Origin: an uncultured bacterium
GTDB taxonomy: Bacteria; Actinomycetota; Coriobacteriia; Coriobacteriales; Coriobacteriaceae
Reading direction: 5' to 3'
Assembly: GCA_905215095.1 (NCBI GenBank)
Contig: CAJMOL010000027.1
Location: forward strand, 1-11,579
DNA length: 11,579 bases
Position numbers and translations under genes: made by a program. Every line of letters starts with the position of its first letter. Positions within the stretch are counted from its first letter, which is position 1. Below the pieces are notes generated by a model. The model was not told the origin of the DNA, did no database searches, and worked only from the letters and a program-made list of their open reading frames with translations. Below, piece by piece: positions 1 through 6,757 of the stretch.

Positions 1-1467
1 GATGCGGCGGCTGGCCAGGTCCAAACCCTTGGTGGGCTCATCGAGCAATAGCAGCTCGGGGCCAATCAGCAGCAGCTTTGCCAACGCAAGCAGCTGGCGC
101 TGACCGCCCGAAAGATCGTACGGGTGACGCGCCTCCAAGCCCGCCAGGCCCAAGCGCGCTGTCTGCTCCTGTGCTGCGGCCTCGTCGTATCCGCAGGTCG
201 AAGCCCATTCCATCAGTTCGTCGCGCACCGTCTCGGCAACCAGCAGAGCCTTGGGGTTCTGCGGCAGCAGCGCCGCCGAAGCCGCCCCACGCACCATGCG
301 GCCACGCTGCAGCTTAGCCGTCTTGGCCAGCACCGAGAGCATCGTCGACTTGCCACAGCCGTTTCCGCCCACGACCGCATGCACCGCGCCGGCTAAAAAC
401 GTCACATCGAGCCCGCGTAGCACCCAACCGCCCGCGCGATCGTAGCGAAACCAGCCTTCCGACAGGGTGGTAGCCGACCCGCCGTGCATTTTTTGGAGTA
501 TTCTGCTTCCATCCGTGCGCGGGAAGGCTTCCGAGCCGTTCTCGAGCGACGTTTGCGCCACAAATTCGGACGATTTGTCCAATTCCGAACTTTTTTTCGC
601 GCTCGATACGTCCCCGGGCGGCTCCAGAGAGCCCAAATTGTCCTCGCGCCTGCTGAATACTCCGTTTTTTGCACATCGGATGGCACCCCACCCCAACATG
701 TCATCGGAAAACAGCGATTCTCGGCGTCCCAAAGAAGACATATCCGCCACCTCGCGCACGCGACCGCCCTCAATCCGGTACGTACACGTCGCATACTCGA
801 GCATCGGCCGCGGCTGATGCGTCGCCACAACAACCGTGCAGCCCAGCTCACGGTTCACGCGAAACAGCGCGTGCAGAAAATTCTTCTCGGCAACGGGATC
901 GAGCTGAGACGTGGGCTCGTCGAGTAGCAGCACACGCGGACGCAGCGCCAGGACGGCGGCAAGCGACAGCAGCTGCTTGCGGCCGCCCGAAAGCGTATCG
1001 GTATCGCGATGAAGCCAGTCCTCCAGACCAAAGAAATAGCTGGTCTCGGCAACACGGCGGCGCATCTCGTCGCGCGACACACCCAGATTCTCTAGGCCAA
1101 ACGCCATCTCGTGCCACACGGTTTCGCACACGATCTGGTTCTCGGGATCCTGGAACACATAGCCCACGCGCTCCGCCGATGCCCGTACGTCCATGTCGGC
1201 AACGTTCTCGCCCAGCACGCGCACTTCGCCAGCGCGCTCGCCCGCCGGAGCGATCTCGGGCTTGAGCAGCGACAGCAGCGTCGACTTACCCGATCCGGTA
1301 CCGCCAACAAGCAGCGCAAATGCACCTTGGGGAACAGACCAGTCGAGCCCCTCGAGCACCGCAGCATCAGCATCGGGGTAGGCAAAGCTCAGGCTCCGCA
1401 CCTCAATCGCCGGCATATCCGGGCCGCACGCCGCGCCCGACACCGGGCCCCTATCCAACCGAGCCAT
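1..1467 (-). CDS. ECF transporter tandem ATPase (two ABC ATPase domains fused), 3' end outside window
   Basis: This gene encodes the energy-coupling ATPase of an ECF-type vitamin or metal importer, with both nucleotide-binding domains in one chain. Translating the minus strand from the ATG at 1467 gives 489 codons with no stop before the left edge. Domain 1 has Walker A GGTGSGKST (residues 55-63), Q-loop FQDPENQ (105-111), signature LSGGRKQ (159-165), Walker B LLLDEP (180-185) and H-loop ATHQP (215-219). Domain 2 has Walker A GGNGCGKST (367-375), Q-loop LPQNP (401-405), signature LSGGQRQ (452-458) and Walker B LLLLDEPTKGLD (472-483). The linker, about residues 250-345, is rich in Ser and Glu and shows no motif. 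The ATG shares one base with the TGA of the upstream T-component gene, so the two are probably translationally coupled. The second H-loop and the C-terminus lie outside the window. The substrate cannot be told without the S component. Confidence 0.93.
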   Translation of the reverse strand, partial: MARLDRGPVSGAACGPDMPAIEVRSLSFAYPDADAAVLEGLDWSVPQGAFALLVGGTGSGKSTLLSLLKPEIAPAGERAGEVRVLGENVADMDVRASAERVGYVFQDPENQIVCETVWHEMAFGLENLGVSRDEMRRRVAETSYFFGLEDWLHRDTDTLSGGRKQLLSLAAVLALRPRVLLLDEPTSQLDPVAEKNFLHALFRVNRELGCTVVVATHQPRPMLEYATCTYRIEGGRVREVADMSSLGRRESLFSDDMLGWGAIRCAKNGVFSRREDNLGSLEPPGDVSSAKKSSELDKSSEFVAQTSLENGSEAFPRTDGSRILQKMHGGSATTLSEGWFRYDRAGGWVLRGLDVTFLAGAVHAVVGGNGCGKSTMLSVLAKTAKLQRGRMVRGAASAALLPQNPKALLVAETVRDELMEWASTCGYDEAAAQEQTARLGLAGLEARHPYDLSGGQRQLLALAKLLLIGPELLLLDEPTKGLDLASRRI

Positions 1468-2360
1468 CAGCCAAACCTCTTCTCGTCAATCGCGCGCAGC
1501 ACACAGGGCAGCACCATCCAGGCAGCGTACACGACATAGCCCGGCCACGGCGCCGGCACCGAGAGCTGCGGATAAAACGAATACTGTGTCGTCGCGGTCC
1601 ATGCCACCGCCACGGCAGCGGCACCAAACACCGCAAGTCCAACCAGCGCGGCAACATCGCCGCGCCTCAGCCGATACCGCGCGTACGTCGTGCGACGCGT
1701 CGCGGCGCCCCACCCGCACGAGCGCATCGCGTCCGCGCGCTCCAGCGAATCTTCCATGCCCCAGCCCATCAACACACTCGATGCCCGCAGGCGCGAGCGC
1801 AAGGGGTCGGCCGGCGCGCGGCCCGGCACATCAATCGCATCTTGCACCGCCAGCACCGTGCGGCCGCGGCGCAAAAACTGTGGAATAAGCCGCATGCACA
1901 TCGAGATCATGAGCGCGACCACCGGCGCGGCGTTGCCAAAAAGCGCAAGTACCTTGTCGTATTCGAGCATCGACGCCGCGGCCTCAAACCACAGCACGCT
2001 CGCCACAAACAGTCCGCCCATGCACAGGCCATATACCATGCTCTCCAGATACACCGCGCGCATGCCAATACGGAACAGCTCCGTCGAACCCGAAGCGCTA
2101 AACAGCGGATTGACCAGCGCGATAATCAAAATCACCGGCAGCTGCCAGCGAAGTGCGCCCAGCGTGCGGGCAGCCCCACGCGTCGCAAATCCATACGCCA
2201 GCCCGCCCGCAAGTGACAGCGCAATCAGCACCGGCTGCATCGAGAACATGGTGAGCCCCAGCGTCAGCACTATATAGAGTGCCGGCACCGCCGGATGCGA
2301 CATCGAGAACGCCGCGACGGGCTCGCCGCCAAACTCCTCTTGTATGTTGTCCACGGGCAC
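1467..2360 (-). CDS. ECF transporter transmembrane component T
   Basis: This is the membrane scaffold of the ECF importer; it couples the ATPases to a substrate-binding S subunit. The protein has several hydrophobic stretches (about residues 26-57, 73-87, 107-125, 143-158, 236-255 and 276-289). A cytoplasmic segment, ADAMRSCGWG near residue 210, resembles the Ala/Arg/Gly coupling motif of T components (usually A-x-x-x-R-G). The frame is open upstream to a GTG at 2525, but the first part of that longer version is Arg-rich, has no ribosome site and would cover the glmU promoter. I chose the GTG at 2360 because GAGGGG lies six bases before it; this gives 297 residues, normal for the family. An ATG at 2303 is a later alternative with no Shine-Dalgarno sequence. 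The gene overlaps the ATPase gene by one base. No S-component gene lies upstream; glmU diverges instead. Confidence 0.82.
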   Translation of the reverse strand: MPVDNIQEEFGGEPVAAFSMSHPAVPALYIVLTLGLTMFSMQPVLIALSLAGGLAYGFATRGAARTLGALRWQLPVILIIALVNPLFSASGSTELFRIGMRAVYLESMVYGLCMGGLFVASVLWFEAAASMLEYDKVLALFGNAAPVVALMISMCMRLIPQFLRRGRTVLAVQDAIDVPGRAPADPLRSRLRASSVLMGWGMEDSLERADAMRSCGWGAATRRTTYARYRLRRGDVAALVGLAVFGAAAVAVAWTATTQYSFYPQLSVPAPWPGYVVYAAWMVLPCVLRAIDEKRFG

Positions 2361-2492
2361 CCCCGTCCCCTCGCTCAAACGACAGCTCCGCAGCACCGCC
2401 AATGCCGCACGCAAGCAGCGCAAACGCCACGCCGGCGGCGCAAGCCTCAACCGCCGCAAACCAATCGTTACGCGCTCATCATATGCCTGCGG

Positions 2493-2498
2493 TATCAT
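2493..2498 (+). promoter_or_regulatory. Possible -10 box for glmU in the divergent intergenic region
   Basis: TATCAT matches the TATAAT consensus at five of six positions and lies about 55 bases before the glmU start. No good -35 box is seen at the usual spacing. The overlapping minus-strand reading TATGAT also matches five of six positions and could serve the divergent ECF genes. This is a weak call made by eye. Confidence 0.3.
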
Positions 2499-2553
2499 AT
2501 TGCGCCGTGTATCGTTTCCAAACACACGTCTCTATAACGTAACAGGAGATCAC

Positions 2554-3966
2554 ATGGACGCAACCGCAATTATCCTCGCCGCCGGCGAGGGCACCCGCAT
2601 GAAGTCGAACCACTGCAAGGTTTCGCACAAGATCCTGGGCAAGCCCATGGTCCAGTGGATCGTCGACGCTACCATCAAGGCCGGCTGCAGCCGCGTCGTG
2701 GTCGTCATCGGCAGCCACGCCGATGAGATGCGCGCCCTCATCGATGGCGCCTACGCCAACAGCGCCACCAAGGTCGAGTGCGTCGAGCAGACCGAGCGCC
2801 TGGGCACCGGCCACGCCGTGAAGGTCGCACTCGAGGCCTGCGGCATCGCCGATGGTCCCGTCGTCGTGCTCAACGGCGACCTGCCTCTCATCACCGCCGA
2901 CACCGTGGCCAAGTTCGCGCAGACCGTCGCCACCGGCGAGCTCGCCTGCACCGTCATGACCATGACCCCGCCCGACCCCTTCGGCTACGGCCGCATCAAG
3001 CTGGGCGCCGATGGTCAGATCGAGCGTATCATCGAGCAGAAGGACTGCACGCCCGAGCAGGCCGCCACGCTGCTGGAGTGCAACGCCGGCTGCTACGCCT
3101 TCGACGGCGTGCAGCTCGCCGCCCACATTAACGAGATCGGCAACGACAACGCGCAGTCCGAGTACTACCTGCCCGACATGCTCGAGATCCTCAAAGGCCA
3201 CGGCCAGGCAGTCTCCATCTTCCACTGCGACGACTACCGCGACGGCCTGGGCGTCAACAGCCGCATCCAGCTCGCACAGCTTACCTCCATTGCGCGCGAC
3301 CGCATCAACGAGCACTGGATGGCCGAGGGCGTTACCTTCATCGACCCCACGCAGGCCTGGATCGGCCCCGATGCCACCATCGGCCGCGACACCGTCGTGT
3401 GGCCGCAGACGCACCTGATCGGCCACGTCACCGTGGGCGAGGAATGCCAGCTTGGCCCCAACAGCCGCCTCACCGACACTACCGTCGGCAGCGGCTGCAC
3501 CATCGATGAAACCATCGCCATCGAGGCCGTCATCGAGAACGGCGTCGACTGCGGCCCGCGCGCCTACCTGCGCCCGGGCACCCACATGCTCGACGGCTCC
3601 AAGGCCGGCACGCACGTGGAGATCAAGAAGTCCACGATCGGCGAGGGCTCCAAGGTGCCCCACCTGTCCTACATCGGCGATACCACCATGGGCTCCGGCG
3701 TCAACGTGGGCGCAGGCTCCATCACCTGCAACTACGATGGCGTGCACAAGCACAAGACCGTCATCGGCAAGGACGCCTTCATCGGCTCCGACACCATGAT
3801 GGTCGCGCCCGCTCAAATCGGCGACGGCGCGCTCGTGGCCGCCGGCTCCGTCATCACCGAGCCGGTTCCGGCCGACGCACTCGGTCTGGGCCGCGCCCGT
3901 CAGGTAAATATTGAGGGCTGGGCCGCCGATTATCGCCGCCGTCTGCACGAGGACGACGAGGCATAA
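2554..3966 (+). CDS. glmU: Bifunctional UDP-N-acetylglucosamine pyrophosphorylase / glucosamine-1-phosphate N-acetyltransferase
   Basis: GlmU makes UDP-GlcNAc for peptidoglycan in the cytoplasm: it acetylates glucosamine-1-phosphate, then uridylylates the product. The 470-residue protein is close to the usual 450-460. The N-terminal uridylyltransferase domain has LAAGEGTRMKS (8-18), EQTERLGTGHA (78-88) and LNGDLPL (106-112, with the metal-binding Asp109). The C-terminal half, from about residue 265, is a left-handed beta-helix of hexapeptide repeats (for example IGPDATIGRDTVV) and contains YLRPGT (338-343), KVPHLSYIGD (367-376) with the likely catalytic His370, and NYDG (393-396). The ATG at 2554 was chosen because AGGAG ends five bases before it and the conserved N-terminus starts there; the frame is open further upstream, but that part is not GlmU-like. 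It is transcribed divergently from the ECF genes and ends in its own terminator, so it is probably monocistronic. Confidence 0.97.
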   Translation: MDATAIILAAGEGTRMKSNHCKVSHKILGKPMVQWIVDATIKAGCSRVVVVIGSHADEMRALIDGAYANSATKVECVEQTERLGTGHAVKVALEACGIADGPVVVLNGDLPLITADTVAKFAQTVATGELACTVMTMTPPDPFGYGRIKLGADGQIERIIEQKDCTPEQAATLLECNAGCYAFDGVQLAAHINEIGNDNAQSEYYLPDMLEILKGHGQAVSIFHCDDYRDGLGVNSRIQLAQLTSIARDRINEHWMAEGVTFIDPTQAWIGPDATIGRDTVVWPQTHLIGHVTVGEECQLGPNSRLTDTTVGSGCTIDETIAIEAVIENGVDCGPRAYLRPGTHMLDGSKAGTHVEIKKSTIGEGSKVPHLSYIGDTTMGSGVNVGAGSITCNYDGVHKHKTVIGKDAFIGSDTMMVAPAQIGDGALVAAGSVITEPVPADALGLGRARQVNIEGWAADYRRRLHEDDEA

Positions 3967-3981
3967 CGCTTTGCCAAGCAC

Positions 3982-4015
3982 AAAAGGAGCTGTTCCATGG
4001 GGACGGCTCCTTTTT
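3982..4015 (+). terminator. Intrinsic terminator of glmU
   Basis: A 15-pair stem (3982-3996 with 4000-4014, two G-T wobbles) closes a three-base loop and ends in a run of five T. It begins 16 bases after the glmU stop. AAAAGGAGC in the left arm pairs with GCTCCTTTT in the right arm. It should separate glmU transcription from prs. Confidence 0.85.
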
Positions 4016-4107
4016 CTATCGTGACCTGCGTGACCGGATGAGTGGTCGGTTCGTGTCCGTTGACGGTAAAGACGTTATCAAGACTCGATAAACCCCGCCG
4101 CGCGGTT

Positions 4108-4113
4108 ACAATG
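4108..4113 (+). promoter_or_regulatory. Possible -10 box for prs
   Basis: TACAAT matches TATAAT at five of six positions and lies 44 bases before the prs start. No convincing -35 hexamer stands 16-18 bases upstream; a TTGACG at 4060-4065 is too far away to pair with it. Since glmU ends in a strong terminator, prs must have a promoter in 4016-4156, and this is the best candidate I see. Confidence 0.35.
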
Positions 4114-4156
4114 CAACAAGGCATCTATATGGCATTCGATATAAAGGAGAAGGGTA

Positions 4157-5143
4157 ATGCCGATTAATGATCCCGAGAAGTCGGAGAATATGCGCAAGTC
4201 CATCCGCGTGTATTCCGGTTCCTCCAACCGTCCCCTCGCTCAGAAGATTGCTGAGTACCTTGGGGTCGAGCTTTCGGGCCTTACGCTAAAGCAGTTCGCC
4301 AACGGTGAGATTTACGCCCGCTACGACGAGACCGTCCGCGGCGCCGACGTCTTCCTGATTCAGTCCGTGGCCGGCGGCAACGTCAACGACATGCTCATGG
4401 AGCTGCTCATCGCCACCGACGCTGCCAAGCGCGCATCCGCCCGCTCCATCACCGCCGTTATCACCCACTACGGCTATGCCCGCCAGGACCGCAAGGCCGG
4501 CCCGCGCGAGCCCATCACCGCCCGCCTCGTCGCCAACCTGCTCGAGCGCGCCGGCGTCGACCGCATTATCACCCTCGACCTGCACCAGGGTCAGATCCAG
4601 GGCTTCTTTGATATCCCGGTCAACCACCTGTCCGCACTGCCGCTGTTTGGCCAGTACTACAACGACATGCACTTCGACACCGACAACCTGGTTGTCGTCT
4701 CCCCCGATGTGGGCCGCGCCAAGGCCGCCAAGAAGCTGTCCGACATGCTCGGCTGCGACCTGGCCATCGCCCACAAGGGCCGTCCGCGCCACAACGCCGC
4801 CGAGGTCATGGGCATCATCGGTGACATCAAGGGCAAGACCTGCGTCATCAACGACGACATGATCGACACCGCTGGCACCCTGTGCGCCAACGTCAAGGAG
4901 CTCAAGGCTATGGGCGCTGGCGACATCTACGTCTGCGCCACCCACGGCATCTTCTCCGGTCCGGCCATCGAGCGTCTGAACGACGCCCCGATCGTCGAGT
5001 GCGTCGTCACCGACGCCATTCCCGTCGAGGTCGGCGGCAAGATCAAGACCATCTCGGTCGCCGAGGAGTTCGCTCAGGCCATCTCCGCCGTTTACCACGA
5101 GGAGCCCGTCTCCACGCTCGTCGGCGGCGACTTCGCGCTGTAG
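4157..5143 (+). CDS. prs: Ribose-phosphate pyrophosphokinase (PRPP synthetase)
   Basis: Prs makes 5-phosphoribosyl-1-diphosphate from ribose-5-phosphate and ATP, the precursor for purines, pyrimidines, NAD, histidine and tryptophan. The 328 residues fit a class I enzyme (about 310-330). Motifs in order: IRVYSGSSNRPLAQKIA (16-32, where most relatives have F-x-G-x-x-x-x-x-L-A), FANGEIYARYDE (47-58), ATDAAKRASA (86-95), HYGYARQDRK (104-113, the ATP-site Tyr/Ala/Arg-Gln-Asp/Lys motif), DLHQGQIQGFFD (141-152), VVSPDVGRAKAAKKLSD (180-196), the mobile catalytic loop HKGRPRHN (206-213) and the PRPP loop INDDMIDTAGT (231-241). AAAGGAGA lies about seven bases before the ATG. A second ATG at residue 12 also starts close to the conserved domain, so the first eleven residues may be a lineage-specific extension. 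Terminators on both sides suggest a single-gene transcript. Confidence 0.97.
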   Translation: MPINDPEKSENMRKSIRVYSGSSNRPLAQKIAEYLGVELSGLTLKQFANGEIYARYDETVRGADVFLIQSVAGGNVNDMLMELLIATDAAKRASARSITAVITHYGYARQDRKAGPREPITARLVANLLERAGVDRIITLDLHQGQIQGFFDIPVNHLSALPLFGQYYNDMHFDTDNLVVVSPDVGRAKAAKKLSDMLGCDLAIAHKGRPRHNAAEVMGIIGDIKGKTCVINDDMIDTAGTLCANVKELKAMGAGDIYVCATHGIFSGPAIERLNDAPIVECVVTDAIPVEVGGKIKTISVAEEFAQAISAVYHEEPVSTLVGGDFAL

Positions 5144-5176
5144 TCCAACGCGTATCGCATCATCTTTGATGTTTTT

Positions 5177-5208
5177 AAAGGGTCGGAAGCGAGCTTCCGA
5201 CCCTTTTT
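5177..5208 (+). terminator. Intrinsic terminator of prs
   Basis: A perfect 14-base inverted repeat (5177-5190 with 5193-5206, core GGGTCGGAAGC) closes on a very tight loop and runs into five T, 33 bases after the prs stop. It is a textbook rho-independent terminator and marks the left border of the insert-like region. Confidence 0.92.
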
Positions 5209-5232
5209 CTATTCCTCGCCAACCCGCCCTGA

Positions 5233-5429
5233 ACAGTTAGTTCAGATACGTATTTATTTAAGAACCTAATGAGCCTCTTAGGGCATCTGAAGATGGCCGA
5301 CGGATACTCTAAACAGCCCGAACCCGACGCTTTCGAGCGCAGTCGTCACACTTTGCCTTTCATTCGCCCTCAAAAGCCCCTGAAAATACCCAAGCAAAAC
5401 GCTGCTTTATACGTATCTGAACCAACTGT
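5233..5429. repeat. 197-bp element with terminal inverted repeats, copy 1 (between prs and the nuclease-like gene)
   Basis: The left end (5233-5253) and the right end (5409-5429) are a 21-base inverted repeat with one mismatch, containing GTTCAGATACGTAT and its complement. The core ATACGTAT is itself a palindrome. The same pair occurs again at 6758-6954 with exactly the same spacing (163 bases from core to core). The interior is AT-richer than the flanking genes and holds no convincing gene; a 68-codon frame at 5269-5475 crosses the right arm and has no ribosome site. I saw no transposase and no clear target-site duplication. It may be a MITE-like element, a pair of protein-binding sites or a pair of recombination sites. 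Confidence 0.8.
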
Positions 5430-5516
5430 CCAACACCCATCGCTGGCATTAGCAGCGGGACTCACTTTCTCGTAAGCTCTCAGTAATATCCCCGTTTTCC
5501 TAACACCCGACCGTTC

Positions 5517-5591
5517 ATGGCGCGCAGCACCCCGCTGGGCGAAAAGAACGGCATGGCAGTCGCGTTTCGCCAGCGGCTTAGTACCTTGTAA
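5517..5591 (+). CDS. Possible 24-codon upstream ORF / leader peptide
   Basis: An ATG at 5517 opens a 24-codon frame (MARSTPLGEKNG, then MAVAFRQRLSTL) that stops with TAA at 5589-5591, two bases before the ATG of the nuclease-like gene. The 5532-5576 inverted repeat lies inside it. No Shine-Dalgarno sequence precedes it, and a frame this short can arise by chance. It is listed because its stop abuts a start codon that itself has no ribosome site, which would fit translational coupling. Confidence 0.2.
   Translation: MARSTPLGEKNGMAVAFRQRLSTL
5532..5576 (+). promoter_or_regulatory. Inverted repeat just upstream of the nuclease-like gene
   Basis: CCGCTGGGCGAAA (5532-5544) pairs with TTTCGCCAGCGG (5565-5576): twelve pairs with one bulged G, and a 20-base loop. 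It ends 17 bases before the start of the next gene and has no T run, so it does not look like a terminator. It could be an operator or a hairpin that controls translation. The rest of 5430-5593 shows nothing I can name apart from a weak -10-like TAATAT at 5484-5489 and the short frame at 5517-5591. Confidence 0.5.
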
Positions 5592-5593
5592 CT

Positions 5594-6721
5594 ATGACCA
5601 CCGTGATTTCACATTTCTCCGCCCTCCGCGCAATTCGCCGCGCACGACGGGCATACTCTGCCCTTCCTTGGGACTCCATCGACGGCGGACAGCAGGCGCA
5701 AGCTCTTGCCGGCTGCATTCCCAATAATGACGCGGTAGACTTTAGCGCGCTTTCGATCCTCGACGCCTGGAATGAAGACGATTCCGAACCGCTTGATCTT
5801 CTCATTTCAAACGAAGACAACAGGCGTCCCGACAAGCGAATCCGCCAGCACATTCTCTCCGCTCCGCTACCTGAAAGTGCAATTATGCACGTCGAGGCCG
5901 ACATCTACGCAACGTCTCCTGCCATGACGGCCATGCTTTGTTCCAAAAATGAATCGGTCGCCAAAACCTTGATGCTCCTTATGGAGCTGCTCGGAACCTA
6001 CTCCCTTCCGCCCGAGGCAACCTACCCCATCGCCTATGACGATACGTGGCCCAAGGACGACGGCTTCGAAGCGATGGGCGACCTTGATTGTCAGGGCAGC
6101 CAACCGGCACCCGAAGGACAAGCCGAAGCCCGTTGCGAACAGGCACACTACAAATGCGAACCTGCTACAACCATCGAAGATCTCGAGGCAATCGCACGGT
6201 TCGCCAAAAGCAGCTCCTATGCCTCGTTTCGCACGGCCGTTAAACTCGCCCGCACCGGATCCGCATCCCCAGCGGAATCCTTAATGTTTGCCGTCCTAGG
6301 CGCGCCCATGCGTTTTGGCGGTTTCGGATGTTGCAGCCTGCCCATGGGAGGCCTGCTACTCAACTATAGAATCGACTTCGATACCCTTGCGGTCAACATG
6401 TCCTCGGGCATCCCCTACGCCATCTGCGACTTATATTGCCCGGCCGCCGGAGTCGACAACGAATACAACGGAATTGGACATGAGCTTCAAAACGCTCGCA
6501 TGCACGACGGAAATCGCAACAATGGCCTCAAGGCCATGGGTATCCACGTCCTGGTTATCAATCGTGACCAAATGAAGGACCTTGTTGCACTCGAAGCCTT
6601 CGCCCAGACGATGCATCGACTTGCGGGGGCTCGATTCCGCTATCGCATCAAGGGTTATCGCAAGCGTCAAGCCGCTTGGCTCAACGCCCTGCGGGCTGGA
6701 ATCGGCCTCGCGCCGGTCTAA
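5594..6721 (+). CDS. Orphan PD-(D/E)XK / DUF559-like nuclease-fold protein with AbiEi-like layout, Coriobacteriia type
   Basis: The 375-residue protein is not a known housekeeping gene. The C-terminal part (about 275-330) follows the DUF559/Vsr-like pattern: Asp279 in ICDLYCP, then NEYNG (289-293, where most members have E-Y-D-G or E-Y-D-S), His296, Asp305, Arg308, and LKAMGIHVLVINR (312-324). It is preceded by SPAESL (225-230), the usual lead-in to this domain. The N-terminal half (ISHFSALRAIRRARRA at 5-20, then ADIYATSPAMTAML at 102-115) recalls AbiEi-type antitoxin proteins. From memory, Coriobacteriia carry many such orphan paralogues of unknown function. Glu is mostly GAA and rare CGA, AGG and CTA codons occur, unlike the GAG-rich neighbours, which suggests transfer or weak expression. 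No Shine-Dalgarno sequence is seen; an in-frame TAG at 5579 fixes the ATG at 5594 as the first possible start. No partner toxin gene is adjacent. Nuclease activity is inference only. Confidence 0.75.
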   Translation: MTTVISHFSALRAIRRARRAYSALPWDSIDGGQQAQALAGCIPNNDAVDFSALSILDAWNEDDSEPLDLLISNEDNRRPDKRIRQHILSAPLPESAIMHVEADIYATSPAMTAMLCSKNESVAKTLMLLMELLGTYSLPPEATYPIAYDDTWPKDDGFEAMGDLDCQGSQPAPEGQAEARCEQAHYKCEPATTIEDLEAIARFAKSSSYASFRTAVKLARTGSASPAESLMFAVLGAPMRFGGFGCCSLPMGGLLLNYRIDFDTLAVNMSSGIPYAICDLYCPAAGVDNEYNGIGHELQNARMHDGNRNNGLKAMGIHVLVINRDQMKDLVALEAFAQTMHRLAGARFRYRIKGYRKRQAAWLNALRAGIGLAPV

Positions 6722-6757
6722 AAACCGGATTGCACACTTACTGCCGAGCAAGGGCGG

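Noticed and set aside
1320..2277. Plus-strand frames of 195-298 codons across the ECF genes
   Set aside because: They are Arg/His/Pro-rich shadows of the minus-strand ATPase and T component, whose motifs are clear.
2361..2525. Upstream extension of the T component to a GTG at 2525
   Set aside because: The added residues are Arg-rich and not membrane-like, have no Shine-Dalgarno sequence and would cover the glmU promoter region; the GTG at 2360 has GAGGGG at good spacing.
2344..2553. Upstream extension of glmU to an ATG at 2344
   Set aside because: The conserved N-terminus and a good ribosome site both fix the start at 2554.
2479..3981. 500-codon open frame antisense to glmU
   Set aside because: It is a shadow caused by G/C-rich third positions; its composition is dominated by Ala, Gly, Val, Asp and His, with no motif, while the plus strand encodes an unmistakable GlmU.
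5269..5475. 68-codon frame across element copy 1
   Set aside because: It runs through the right inverted-repeat arm, has no ribosome site and no recognisable motif.
6713..6728. Hairpin CCGGT/ACCGG over the stop of the nuclease-like gene as a terminator
   Set aside because: The stem has only five pairs and no T run follows.
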